A DNA stretch of 35,974 nt from Acidobacteria bacterium 13_1_20CM_2_55_15. Lineage in GTDB: Bacteria; Acidobacteriota; Terriglobia; 20CM-2-55-15. Where the stretch lies: contig MNKP01000027.1 of assembly GCA_001920875.1 (NCBI GenBank), forward strand, positions 1-35,974, written 5' to 3'. The translations under genes and the position numbers were made by a program. Positions 30,056 to 35,974 of the stretch are shown in pieces. Below the pieces are notes generated by a model. It was not told the origin of the DNA. It worked only from the letters and a program-made list of their open reading frames with translations, and searched no databases. Position 1 is the stretch's first letter; the number at the start of each line of letters is the position of its first letter.

Positions 30056-30446
30056 GAAGAAACATCGACAAGACCAAGGCGGCCGAAAGCAAACAGTATT
30101 CGCAAAATGCCTTCAATATAAACGCCTGAATTCCGACCAGGAGAGACGAAATCACCAAAGCCGCGCCGGCAAGATAGAAGATCAATCCGGTTAGCCCGTG
30201 CGATGGATATTGGGGGTCTTCGAAGACTTTGAACGCCGCCAGACTGAACATCACGATATAAAAACCAACTCCAAACCAGGAAATCGGGATCCCTACGATT
30301 TCAGAATACCTGCTCGTCAGGACATCCGTGCAGCCGCGAGTCACATGGCAGGGAATCGGGCCCGCATTTCTCTTGATGGAAAGGTAGAGCGCGTCGACCA
30401 TTCCGATAAACGCGAGAATGGCGATTACCGCGAATCGCGCTTTCAT
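30018..30446 (-). CDS. Vitamin K epoxide reductase (VKOR) family protein, 142 aa
   Basis: Bacterial VKOR re-oxidises DsbA-type proteins with quinone, replacing DsbB. Four membrane helices are visible. The loop cysteine pair is CHVTRGC near residues 33-39, followed by TSRYSEIVGIPISWFGVGFY with the conserved Ser and Trp. The active-site CxxC is FCEYCLLSA near 114-122. It overlaps the DsbA-like gene by 4 bases (ATGA), and together they form a complete disulfide-generating pair. Confidence 0.92.
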   Translation of the reverse strand: MKARFAVIAILAFIGMVDALYLSIKRNAGPIPCHVTRGCTDVLTSRYSEIVGIPISWFGVGFYIVMFSLAAFKVFEDPQYPSHGLTGLIFYLAGAALVISSLLVGIQAFILKAFCEYCLLSAALVLSMFLLTPSPARRKLPQ

Positions 30447-31090
30447 TTGGGAAGGTGCGCGTCGATGACTTGAACGAAATCTTCCATGCTCAATTTGATG
30501 TGAACGCGTTCGCCGTTGATAAAGAATGTGGGAACCGCATCAACCTTCGCGTTCTGACCCTGCTCGACGTCTCGAAGTATTCGGTCCTGCAATTGAGGGG
30601 AGCGTAGACCTTGCATGAATTTGTTGCTGTCAAGACCCATCTGGCTCGCTAAGGCGACGAATATCGGCTCCGCATTCGGACTATCGGACCATTCTCGCTG
30701 ATGGTCGAACAGCGCGTCGTGCATCTCCCAGTAACGGCCTTGTTCGCCCGCAGCCTCTGCTGCTTTGGACGCCAGCATCGAATTCGGGTGAATAGTGACG
30801 AGCGGAAAATGATGGAACTCGAGCCGGAGCTGTTGCGGATACCGGTTCAGGATTTCCTTCACCAGCGGGTGGTACGCTCCACAGCTCGGACATTGGTAAT
30901 CCCCGAACTCCACCAGCGTCAACGCGGCCTTCTCGGGGCCACGAATATGCCCGCCATCCTTAATGTCTGCGCGGGTCGCCGCGGCGGTTTCTTCCGGCTG
31001 ATCGGGTTGACGGCTCAAGTAAACCGCAGCGCCGGCAGCCAGGGCTACAGCCAGGACGATCACAATTAAGGGCTTCAAGGCTTTTGGCAT
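30443..31090 (-). CDS. Membrane-anchored DsbA-like thiol oxidase, 215 aa
   Basis: From ATG 31090 the protein has an N-terminal membrane anchor (PLIVIVLAVALAAGAAVYLS), a Glu/Ala linker, and a thioredoxin-fold DsbA/DSBA-like domain. The active site is DYQCPSCGAYH near residues 71-81, the helical insertion follows, and the cis-Pro motif is AVPTFFINGERV. It should introduce disulfides into periplasmic proteins and be recharged by the adjacent VKOR. TACTAT at 31102-31097 is six bases before the ATG. A longer frame upstream is not supported. Confidence 0.92.
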   Translation of the reverse strand: MPKALKPLIVIVLAVALAAGAAVYLSRQPDQPEETAAATRADIKDGGHIRGPEKAALTLVEFGDYQCPSCGAYHPLVKEILNRYPQQLRLEFHHFPLVTIHPNSMLASKAAEAAGEQGRYWEMHDALFDHQREWSDSPNAEPIFVALASQMGLDSNKFMQGLRSPQLQDRILRDVEQGQNAKVDAVPTFFINGERVHIKLSMEDFVQVIDAHLPK

Positions 31091-31096
31091 GATGTC

Positions 31097-31102
31097 ATAG
31101 TA
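31097..31102 (-). promoter_or_regulatory. -10 box, predicted leaderless start for the DsbA-VKOR pair
   Basis: TACTAT on the minus strand, six bases (GACATC), then ATG 31090. No Shine-Dalgarno fits in the interval. Confidence 0.5.
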
Positions 31103-31159
31103 ACAGCCTCGAATTTTTTTGTAAAAATATCTTGCAATGGTTATGCCACGAAGTAAAAA

Positions 31160-31363
31160 TCGCGTCGTCTCGAATCGAGACAAATTTCCTAGTGGAAGTC
31201 GGCTACTCCAGCCAGGGACCGTAGTTGACCACAGCCGGTGGCAGGAAGCTCGCCCTGGGGATGGATCCCAAACGGACAGGATGTCGGTTGTCGCGGCACC
31301 GAATGGTGGTGACGAAGGAGACTAGGGAACGGCCCTTGGGGCGGAGGAGCCCCAGGGGCTTTC
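31160..31363 (+). ncRNA. Candidate GGA-rich small RNA with intrinsic terminator, about 200 nt
   Basis: A 370-base gap between dsbA and queF holds no convincing protein. It contains a possible promoter: TTGCAA at 31132-31137, 16 bases, then TAAAAA at 31154-31159. A GTCTCG/CGAGAC hairpin lies near 31166-31180, and the core is closed by CCTAGT (about 31188-31193) with ACTAGG (31321-31326). About eleven GGA triplets occur, several in loops: GGGA-TGGA-TCCC at 31258-31269, GACA-GGA-TGTC at 31275-31285, and the terminator loop GGAGGA. GGA in hairpin loops is the hallmark of CsrA/RsmA-binding sponge RNAs. 6S RNA is an alternative. Class not settled. Confidence 0.5.
31332..31363 (+). terminator. Intrinsic terminator of the candidate small RNA
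   Basis: GCCCTTGGGGC (31332-31342) pairs with GCCCCAGGGGC (31349-31359) as an 11-bp stem with one G-U pair and a GGAGGA loop, followed by TTTC. The strong stem and short T run fit a rho-independent terminator reading rightward. Confidence 0.65.
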
Positions 31364-31380
31364 AATTGACAATTGATTAT

Positions 31381-31420
31381 TGAACATTGACAAATTTTTT
31401 GGGGAAATTGTCATTGTTCA
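31381..31420. repeat. AT-rich imperfect inverted repeat upstream of queF
   Basis: TGAACATTGACAA (31381-31393) pairs with TTGTCATTGTTCA (31408-31420), 12 of 13 positions. It lies between the small-RNA terminator and the queF promoter. It could be a second terminator or an operator; nothing decides between them. Confidence 0.4.
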
Positions 31421-31449
31421 CTGTTCAATTGTCATTTGTCGTTTTTGTT

Positions 31450-31455
31450 TATACT
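31450..31455 (+). promoter_or_regulatory. -10 box, predicted leaderless start for queF
   Basis: TATACT, six bases (GAGTCG), then ATG 31462. TTGTCA about 15 bases upstream can serve as -35. No preQ1 riboswitch is recognisable, and the absence of a leader would leave no room for one after the start site. Confidence 0.55.
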
Positions 31456-31461
31456 GAGTCG

Positions 31462-31866
31462 ATGCCCGAGTATACCGAACAGCATGCCAAATCCGGCATC
31501 GATGTTGAACTGCCCGGTATCGAATGCTGGCCGAATCAATTTTCCGGTTACGAAATCACGATCGCCGCGCCCGAATTCACTTCGATCTGTCCGAAGACCG
31601 GCTTGCCGGATTTCGGCACGATCACGGTTCGCTACCGTCCGGATAAACTTTGCCTCGAATTGAAATCGTTGAAGGGATACTTCCTGGCTTACCGGAATCT
31701 CGGCATTTTTTACGAGAATGCGGTGAATCGGATACTTCGGGATATCGTCAAGACATGCCAACCGTTGTCGGTCAAGGTGACGGGCGAGTTCAACACGCGG
31801 GGCGGAATAAAGTCCCTTATCGAGGCCGAGTACCCCACGCCTTCCATTCCCTCTTCAAATCGGTGA
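31462..31866 (+). CDS. queF: NADPH-dependent 7-cyano-7-deazaguanine reductase QueF (short type), 134 aa
   Basis: Reduces preQ0 to preQ1 in queuosine synthesis. The T-fold motifs are clear: FTSICPKTGLPDFGTITVRY with the catalytic Cys, and ELKSLKGYFLAYRNLGIFYE with the QueF signature. VKVTGEFNTRGGI follows. The length matches the unimodular (YkvM) type. The ATG 31462 is chosen because of the -10 box; a longer frame from 31387 is not conserved. No other queuosine genes are in the window. Its end overlaps the convergent unknown gene by 50 bases. Confidence 0.94.
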   Translation: MPEYTEQHAKSGIDVELPGIECWPNQFSGYEITIAAPEFTSICPKTGLPDFGTITVRYRPDKLCLELKSLKGYFLAYRNLGIFYENAVNRILRDIVKTCQPLSVKVTGEFNTRGGIKSLIEAEYPTPSIPSSNR

Positions 31867-32290
31867 CATCGCGCTCATCGAGCAGGTATTCCCAAAAGAA
31901 AGCGTAGAAGTCCAATGGCGTCCGATCCGTCTCGAGAACCAGTTTTTCTATTTCCGCTTTCGTCCCTCCGAATGTTTGAGCGGCGGATTCAGCTTTCAGA
32001 TTGAAGCTTTCAACGTCGAGTTCCGCTTTGACCATCTCATCGCCTAGTGCGCGATAGAGATGAGTTTCCAGACGCGCCATGAGCTTCTTCATCACGGCAG
32101 CACGCATGATCGAATCGAATTTTGCTGCATCCATCCATTCGACGGGCACGTGATCCCGCTTACGGTGGTTGATCAAAGGCCAGAGCCGGCTGACGTCCAG
32201 ATTCAAGAAGCCGACGGGATTGCCATCAACCTCCACAACGACCCGTAGTTCCGACGGCAACGTTTCTTTTTTGGCATTGGTTTGCGACAT
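31817..32290 (-). CDS. Conserved-looking protein of unknown function, 157 aa
   Basis: The frame starts MSQTNAKKETLPSELRVVVE and has balanced, soluble composition without signal peptide or membrane helix. Features: VDGNPVGFLNLDVSRLWPLI, then a helical middle (AAVMKKLMARLETHLYRAL), and an aromatic end (LDFYAFFWEYLLDERDVTDL). I do not recognise a family. The gene overlaps queF convergently, and a strong hairpin (32315-32341) separates it from the upstream transketolase gene, so it may have its own promoter. Confidence 0.65.
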   Translation of the reverse strand: MSQTNAKKETLPSELRVVVEVDGNPVGFLNLDVSRLWPLINHRKRDHVPVEWMDAAKFDSIMRAAVMKKLMARLETHLYRALGDEMVKAELDVESFNLKAESAAQTFGGTKAEIEKLVLETDRTPLDFYAFFWEYLLDERDVTDLKREWKAWGTRPR

Positions 32291-32314
32291 AGGTTTCTCC
32301 CGAACTTTGCGGCG

Positions 32315-32341
32315 ACTCCCCTCCTAACTTAGGAGGGGAGT
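32315..32341. terminator. 13-bp hairpin after the transketolase gene, arm related to foldback repeats
   Basis: ACTCCCCTCCTAA (32315-32327) and TTAGGAGGGGAGT (32329-32341) are perfect inverted repeats around one base. It lies eight bases past the transketolase stop. The CCCCTCCT core matches the arms of R1 and R3, so it may be a solo copy of the same kind of element acting as a terminator. Confidence 0.55.
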
Positions 32342-32348
32342 TGTGCCG

Positions 32349-34184
32349 CTACAGTGAACTTCTCACGGCTTCCACAATACGGTTCGCGCTGATACCGTAT
32401 TTTTCCAGCAAGGCATCGGGCGGACCGGAATGTGGAATCTCGCGAACGGCCAGTTTCACAACTTTGGCCTGGTTTCCCACTGCATTCAGTACAGCGTCGC
32501 CAAGCCCGCCTTCTTCATAATGATCTTCGACAACGACGATGCGGCCTCCGGTTTCTTTCGCCGCCCTCAAAATGCTTTGCGCGTCGATCGGTTTCACCGA
32601 GTACGCATCGATGACGCGAATGGGCGTGCCGCCGGAGTCCAATCTCGAAGCGGCCTTGAGTGCTTCATGGAGCGTGATTCCAGCCGCAACCACCGTTGCG
32701 CGGTCATGGGGCGACTGACGGAGAACCTTCGATCCACCAATCGGGAACCTTTCATCGTTTGCGTACAACACGGGCGTTTTCGGCCGCGTCGTACGGATAT
32801 AGCAAATTCCGCGATGCCGTGCCGCTTCCACGACAAGCTGCTCGGCCGCTACGGCGTCCGACGGATACAAGATGACCGATCCCGGAACCGCGCGAAACAT
32901 CGCCAAATCTTCCAGACCCATTTGCGAAGGGCCATCTTCTCCGATCGAAACGCCGGCGTGCGATCCGCAAAACTTCACGTTGGATTGCGAAATGCCGGCC
33001 ATTCGAATCTGGTCATAAGCACGTGTCAGGAAACACGCAAACGTCGAAACAAACGGAATCTTTCCGCGTGCCGCTAGTCCCATCGCGACGCCAACCATGT
33101 TCTGCTCGGCAATAAACATTTCCCAAAATCGTTCGGGATGCGCCTTGAACAGCTTTTCGGAGTACGTGGAATTCTTTGTATCACCATCCAAAGCCACAAT
33201 GCGGGGGTCTTTCTCCGCGACTTTCACCAGCGCATCCCCATATGCTTCACGCGTTGCCACGGACGCTCCCGGTTTTCGGCTAATGTCGATTTGTATCGTG
33301 CCTTCGTTTCGTGGACGAGAAGGGCCGCCGGTTCGGGGATTGGGTTTGAATTCGTTCGGGCCAAGCGGATTTGAAAGCTCTTCAAGAGCCCTGGGAAGAT
33401 CCTGTTTGGGAATGGGCTTGCCGTGCCAGCCATCAAGATTTTCCAACATCGACACGCCTTTGCCCTTGAAAGTCTTCGCCACGACGACGCGGGGTTGAGA
33501 ACCGCCATCGCGGCGGCACCGTTCGAAGCCGTCGACGATCTCCGCATAATTGTGGCCGTCGACAATTGTGGCGAACCAGCCGAAAGCTCGAAATTTGTTC
33601 GCGAAGCGATTCACTTCGAAGTGATCCATCGTGCGCTGGCTCTGTCCCAAACCGTTCGCATCGACGATGGCGTACAGATTCGCTGCTTTGTAGTAGCTTG
33701 CCAGGGCGGCCGCTTCCCACACCGAGCCCTCCGCGCATTCGCCATCGCCGAGGAGCACGTACGTGTTGTAAGGGATGTCGTCCATATGGGCCGCCAGCGC
33801 ATTACCCAAACCCACCGAAAGTCCCTGGCCGAGTGAACCCGTTGCCACATCGACCCAGGGCATTCTGGGCGTCGGGTGGCCTTCGAGATTGCTATCAAGC
33901 TGGCGGAGGGTGAGGACGTCCTTTTCATCAATGAGGCCGGCTTCAGCATACGCCGCCCACAGCAATGGAGCGGCATGTCCCTTTGACAAAACGAACCGGT
34001 CGTTCGCTGGATTTCGGGGATCTTTGGGATCAAAGCGCATCTCGTTGAAAAAGACCACCGACATCAGATCTGCCGCAGATAGGCACGATGATGGATGGCC
34101 GGAACCCGCTTCAGTCGTGGCTTTCAGCGAATGAATCCGCAGCTGCCTGCCTTTTTCTTTAAGCGTGTCGATCGATGTGGGCAT
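32349..34184 (-). CDS. tkt: Transketolase, animal-like short type, 611 aa
   Basis: Transfers two-carbon units in the pentose phosphate and Calvin-type pathways. The thiamine-diphosphate domain shows SGHPSSCLSAADLMSVVFFN, FVLSKGHAAPLLWAAYAEAG and GDGECAEGSVWEAAALASYY. The central domain has the catalytic EQNM region (FIAEQNMVGVAMGLAA). Length 611 and wording such as GSGHPSSC and LSKGHAAP resemble the mammalian enzyme (about 623 residues) more than the E. coli type (about 663). TATAAA at 34199-34194 is nine bases before ATG 34184. It stands alone. Confidence 0.93.
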   Translation of the reverse strand: MPTSIDTLKEKGRQLRIHSLKATTEAGSGHPSSCLSAADLMSVVFFNEMRFDPKDPRNPANDRFVLSKGHAAPLLWAAYAEAGLIDEKDVLTLRQLDSNLEGHPTPRMPWVDVATGSLGQGLSVGLGNALAAHMDDIPYNTYVLLGDGECAEGSVWEAAALASYYKAANLYAIVDANGLGQSQRTMDHFEVNRFANKFRAFGWFATIVDGHNYAEIVDGFERCRRDGGSQPRVVVAKTFKGKGVSMLENLDGWHGKPIPKQDLPRALEELSNPLGPNEFKPNPRTGGPSRPRNEGTIQIDISRKPGASVATREAYGDALVKVAEKDPRIVALDGDTKNSTYSEKLFKAHPERFWEMFIAEQNMVGVAMGLAARGKIPFVSTFACFLTRAYDQIRMAGISQSNVKFCGSHAGVSIGEDGPSQMGLEDLAMFRAVPGSVILYPSDAVAAEQLVVEAARHRGICYIRTTRPKTPVLYANDERFPIGGSKVLRQSPHDRATVVAAGITLHEALKAASRLDSGGTPIRVIDAYSVKPIDAQSILRAAKETGGRIVVVEDHYEEGGLGDAVLNAVGNQAKVVKLAVREIPHSGPPDALLEKYGISANRIVEAVRSSL

Positions 34185-34226
34185 TTGTTTTATTTTATAC
34201 CGGCGTTTCGACTCGCCGCTTCTTTA

Positions 34227-34331
34227 AGTCCCGCTCTGGATCACGTTGACTCCACCTTGAGGCTGCGCGCTATCGCGCTTGCGCTGCGCGGGGACGGCTC
34301 CGTGGAGTCGACATTAGTCCTTAGCGGGACT
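34227..34331. repeat. Foldback repeat R4, 105 bp, forming the 3' end of the FAH gene
   Basis: AGTCCCGCT (34227-34235) pairs with AGCGGGACT (34323-34331), and an inner arm GACTCCAC (34248-34255) pairs with GTGGAGTC (34302-34309). The middle is GC-rich (GGCTGCGCGC...GCGCTGCGCG). Nearly the whole element lies inside the coding end of the fumarylacetoacetate-hydrolase-family gene, whose stop is at 34241-34243. Confidence 0.7.
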
Positions 34332-35095
34332 GAGTAAGCCACCGGATTGCGGAGCACGCCGACGCCTTCGACTTCAATCTCGATCACATCGCCCGGGTGC
34401 ATCGGCTTCGTTGTGCCGGGAGTACCCGTATAGATGACGTCGCCCGGCATCAACGTCACAAATTGGCTGATATAGCTGATAATGGTATCGACGGGGAAAA
34501 TCAGTTCACTAGTGCGGCCTGATTGCCGGATTTCACCATTCACCCGGCTTTCTACAGAAAGATTGTTGTAGTCGAGGCCCGTCACGATCGACGGTCCTAA
34601 CACACCGAATGTGTCGCAGCCTTTTGCGCGGAACCATTGCAAATCGTTTTTCTGCCAGTCGCGTTCGCTCACATCGTTTCCGGCGGTGACCCCAAAAATG
34701 TGGTTCGATGCATCGGCCGGCACGACGTTTCTTGTCTTTTTGCCGATGACCACGACCATTTCCGCTTCGTAATGCACGTTTTGGGCACCTTCCGGCAGCA
34801 GGATGTTTTCTTCCGTTCCAATGATCGAGGCGCTTGGTTTCCAGAACAGGCCGGGAAACGGGGCGGGCTGGATATTGCGATCCGCGATGTGACTTCTGTA
34901 ATTTCGACCAACCGCAGCAACGTTCTTAGGGTCACAAGGCGCCAAGAGCGTCGCGTCGCGCAGAGTGAGCGTTTTGCCGGTCGGCTCCGCACCCCCGAAA
35001 ATGTCGCCGTGAAGTTCCCGAATGAGATCGCCTTCGAGAATTCCATAAGAGGTCTTTCCCGCCGCGAAATAGCGGACATATTTTGTGGTTTTCAT
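34241..35095 (-). CDS. Fumarylacetoacetate hydrolase (FAH) family protein with repeat-derived tail, 284 aa
   Basis: FAH-family enzymes hydrolyse or isomerise C-C bonds in aromatic catabolism. Motifs: VGRNYRSHIADRN, VHYEAEMVVVIGKKTRNV with the metal-binding Glu residues, VTAGNDVSERDWQKNDLQW, KGCDTFGVLGPSIV, and DVIYTGTPGTTKPMHPGDVI. The family normally ends just after EGVGVLRNPV; here about 30 further residues (SVPLRTNVDSTEPSPRSASA and onward) come from repeat R4. The core is intact so activity is likely. Probable roles are 2-hydroxyhepta-2,4-diene-1,7-dioate isomerase or acylpyruvase; not resolved. Confidence 0.9.
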   Translation of the reverse strand: MKTTKYVRYFAAGKTSYGILEGDLIRELHGDIFGGAEPTGKTLTLRDATLLAPCDPKNVAAVGRNYRSHIADRNIQPAPFPGLFWKPSASIIGTEENILLPEGAQNVHYEAEMVVVIGKKTRNVVPADASNHIFGVTAGNDVSERDWQKNDLQWFRAKGCDTFGVLGPSIVTGLDYNNLSVESRVNGEIRQSGRTSELIFPVDTIISYISQFVTLMPGDVIYTGTPGTTKPMHPGDVIEIEVEGVGVLRNPVAYSVPLRTNVDSTEPSPRSASAIARSLKVEST

Positions 35096-35175
35096 GATCG
35101 TGGTCTCCGTCTGCTCAGAAAGGCAACTCCTTGCATCGAACGCTTAGTCCTCGACATAATGCCGCAGAGTGTAAC

Positions 35176-35974
35176 ATGCGATTCGTCCGATTATTCCTCT
35201 TGATGTCGGTTTTGGTGCGGACCGCATTGGCCGAAAACCTCGTCCTGATGAATGGCTGGATCATCGATGGGACCGGAAAACCTCGTGTGGCCGGCAACCT
35301 GCGCATTCGTGATGGAAAAATCGCGGATATCGGTCTATTCAAACCGGCGCCCGGAGAAACTCTGCTTGATGTGAAGGGCATGATCGTCGCTCCCGGCTTT
35401 ATTGATCTCGAGACTCTCTCGATAGCGGCGCTCGAGAAAGACATGGACGCTCGGGCGGCAATCACCCAAGGTGTCACGACGGCGATTTTGGGTTCCGATG
35501 GTGCCGGCCCCTACTCGATCGAAGACTTCATGCAGCCGTTTGATGACAAGCTGCCCGCCGTGAATATCGCGATGCTGGTCGGCCACAGCACGGTCCGCAG
35601 GCAGATCTTAGGGGTGGACTACAAACATCCGGCAAAGGAAGATGAGATCCAGAGGATGGGCGAGCTCGTCGAGAACGCCATGCGCCAAGGCGCGTTCGGT
35701 TTCGCTTCCGATCTCCGCACTGAACCCGCTTCATTCAGCACTGCCGATGAGATGTTGGCTCTCGCCAAAGCCGCAGCCCGTTTCGGGGGCACGCTGTTTC
35801 TTCATCCGCGCGACGAAAAGATTCAGGAGCCGCTTGAACTTGCACGCAATACCAAGGTGGCGCTTCAGCTTTCCTTGAACGCGCTCACGGCAACGGTACT
35901 CGCAGATCTAGATAAGGCTCGAATGCAAGGCATCGATGTGGGTGCTCACATCTATGCATTCGCCGAATCCGGCC
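35176..35974 (+). CDS. Secreted D-aminoacylase-like amidohydrolase lacking expected metal ligands, 3' end outside the window
   Basis: ATG 35176 opens a signal peptide (MRFVRLFLLMSVLVRTALAE), and 266 residues are visible of a family usually 480-550 long. The amidohydrolase N-terminus is clear: LVLMNGWIIDGTGKPRVAGN, then GMIVAPGFIDLETLSI. The family should read GFID-x-H-x-H here; positions 79 and 81 are Glu and Leu instead. NIAMLVGHSTVRRQILG and GGTLFLHPRDE match N-acyl-D-amino-acid deacylases, and the latter His is kept, but the next expected Ser-His (LQLSLNAL) lacks its His. It may be inactive or use another metal arrangement. The gene is divergent from the FAH gene. Confidence 0.82.
   Translation, partial: MRFVRLFLLMSVLVRTALAENLVLMNGWIIDGTGKPRVAGNLRIRDGKIADIGLFKPAPGETLLDVKGMIVAPGFIDLETLSIAALEKDMDARAAITQGVTTAILGSDGAGPYSIEDFMQPFDDKLPAVNIAMLVGHSTVRRQILGVDYKHPAKEDEIQRMGELVENAMRQGAFGFASDLRTEPASFSTADEMLALAKAAARFGGTLFLHPRDEKIQEPLELARNTKVALQLSLNALTATVLADLDKARMQGIDVGAHIYAFAESG

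Noticed and set aside
31362-31461. preQ1 riboswitch before queF
   Set aside because: No recognisable aptamer, and the -10 box is only six bases before the start codon, leaving no leader.

Overview
The window looks like a piece of the chromosome of an Acidobacteriota-type bacterium. This is an inference from gene content: an Oar-like TonB-dependent outer-membrane receptor with an N-terminal carboxypeptidase-regulatory domain, a Cys-type CcmE, Tat-like tandem VOC proteins, and GC-rich Gram-negative envelope genes. No rRNA, tRNA, CRISPR array, transposase or phage gene was seen. Coding is dense, on both strands, and mostly housekeeping.

Layout. 1-2513 (-): a large receptor gene running off the left edge. 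2.7-3.9 kb: two small proteins and a Fis-type regulator with a Cys-rich tail. 4.3-5.6 kb (+): a small protein ending in Cys-Cys followed by an ArsA/Get3-like ATPase. 5.5-9.1 kb (-): PBP1A, a coiled-coil envelope protein and a BadF-type sugar kinase. 9.1-11.9 kb (-): ROK kinase and lepA. 11.9-13.8 kb: a cytidylate-kinase-like protein fused to a possible nuclease-fold domain, a predicted structured RNA on the minus strand, and hpt. 13.8-17.2 kb (-): a secreted S1/P1-type hydrolase, thymidine phosphorylase, purine nucleoside phosphorylase and cytidine deaminase; with hpt this reads as a nucleic-acid and nucleoside scavenging block. 17.2-19.7 kb (+): macrodomain, CYTH, DUF2007, a 45-residue membrane protein and DUF72. 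19.7-22.3 kb (+): a Tat-type polysaccharide deacetylase, a decayed hydrolase, and two tandem VOC proteins. 22.5-28.8 kb (-): a cytochrome c maturation operon ccmE-F-H-(I-like)-orf-A-B-C-D, interrupted by three foldback repeats. 28.9-31.1 kb: an E1-alpha dehydrogenase subunit (+) against a VKOR/DsbA disulfide-forming pair (-). 31.1-31.9 kb (+): a candidate GGA-rich small RNA and queF. 31.8-35.1 kb (-): an unknown protein, a transketolase and a fumarylacetoacetate-hydrolase-family protein whose tail is made by a repeat. 35.2 kb to the right edge (+): a secreted D-aminoacylase-like protein that lacks expected metal ligands.

The most interesting items are the two apparent noncoding RNAs (about 12944-13200 on the minus strand and 31160-31363 on the plus strand). 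Next are the kinase/nuclease-fold fusion beside hpt, a ccm system with a Cys-type CcmE and no CcmG in the window, and foldback repeats that have entered protein-coding frames. Finally, many single genes carry a -10 box exactly six bases before their start codon, which suggests widespread leaderless transcription. Everything here comes from reading the sequence; no database or folding program was run.
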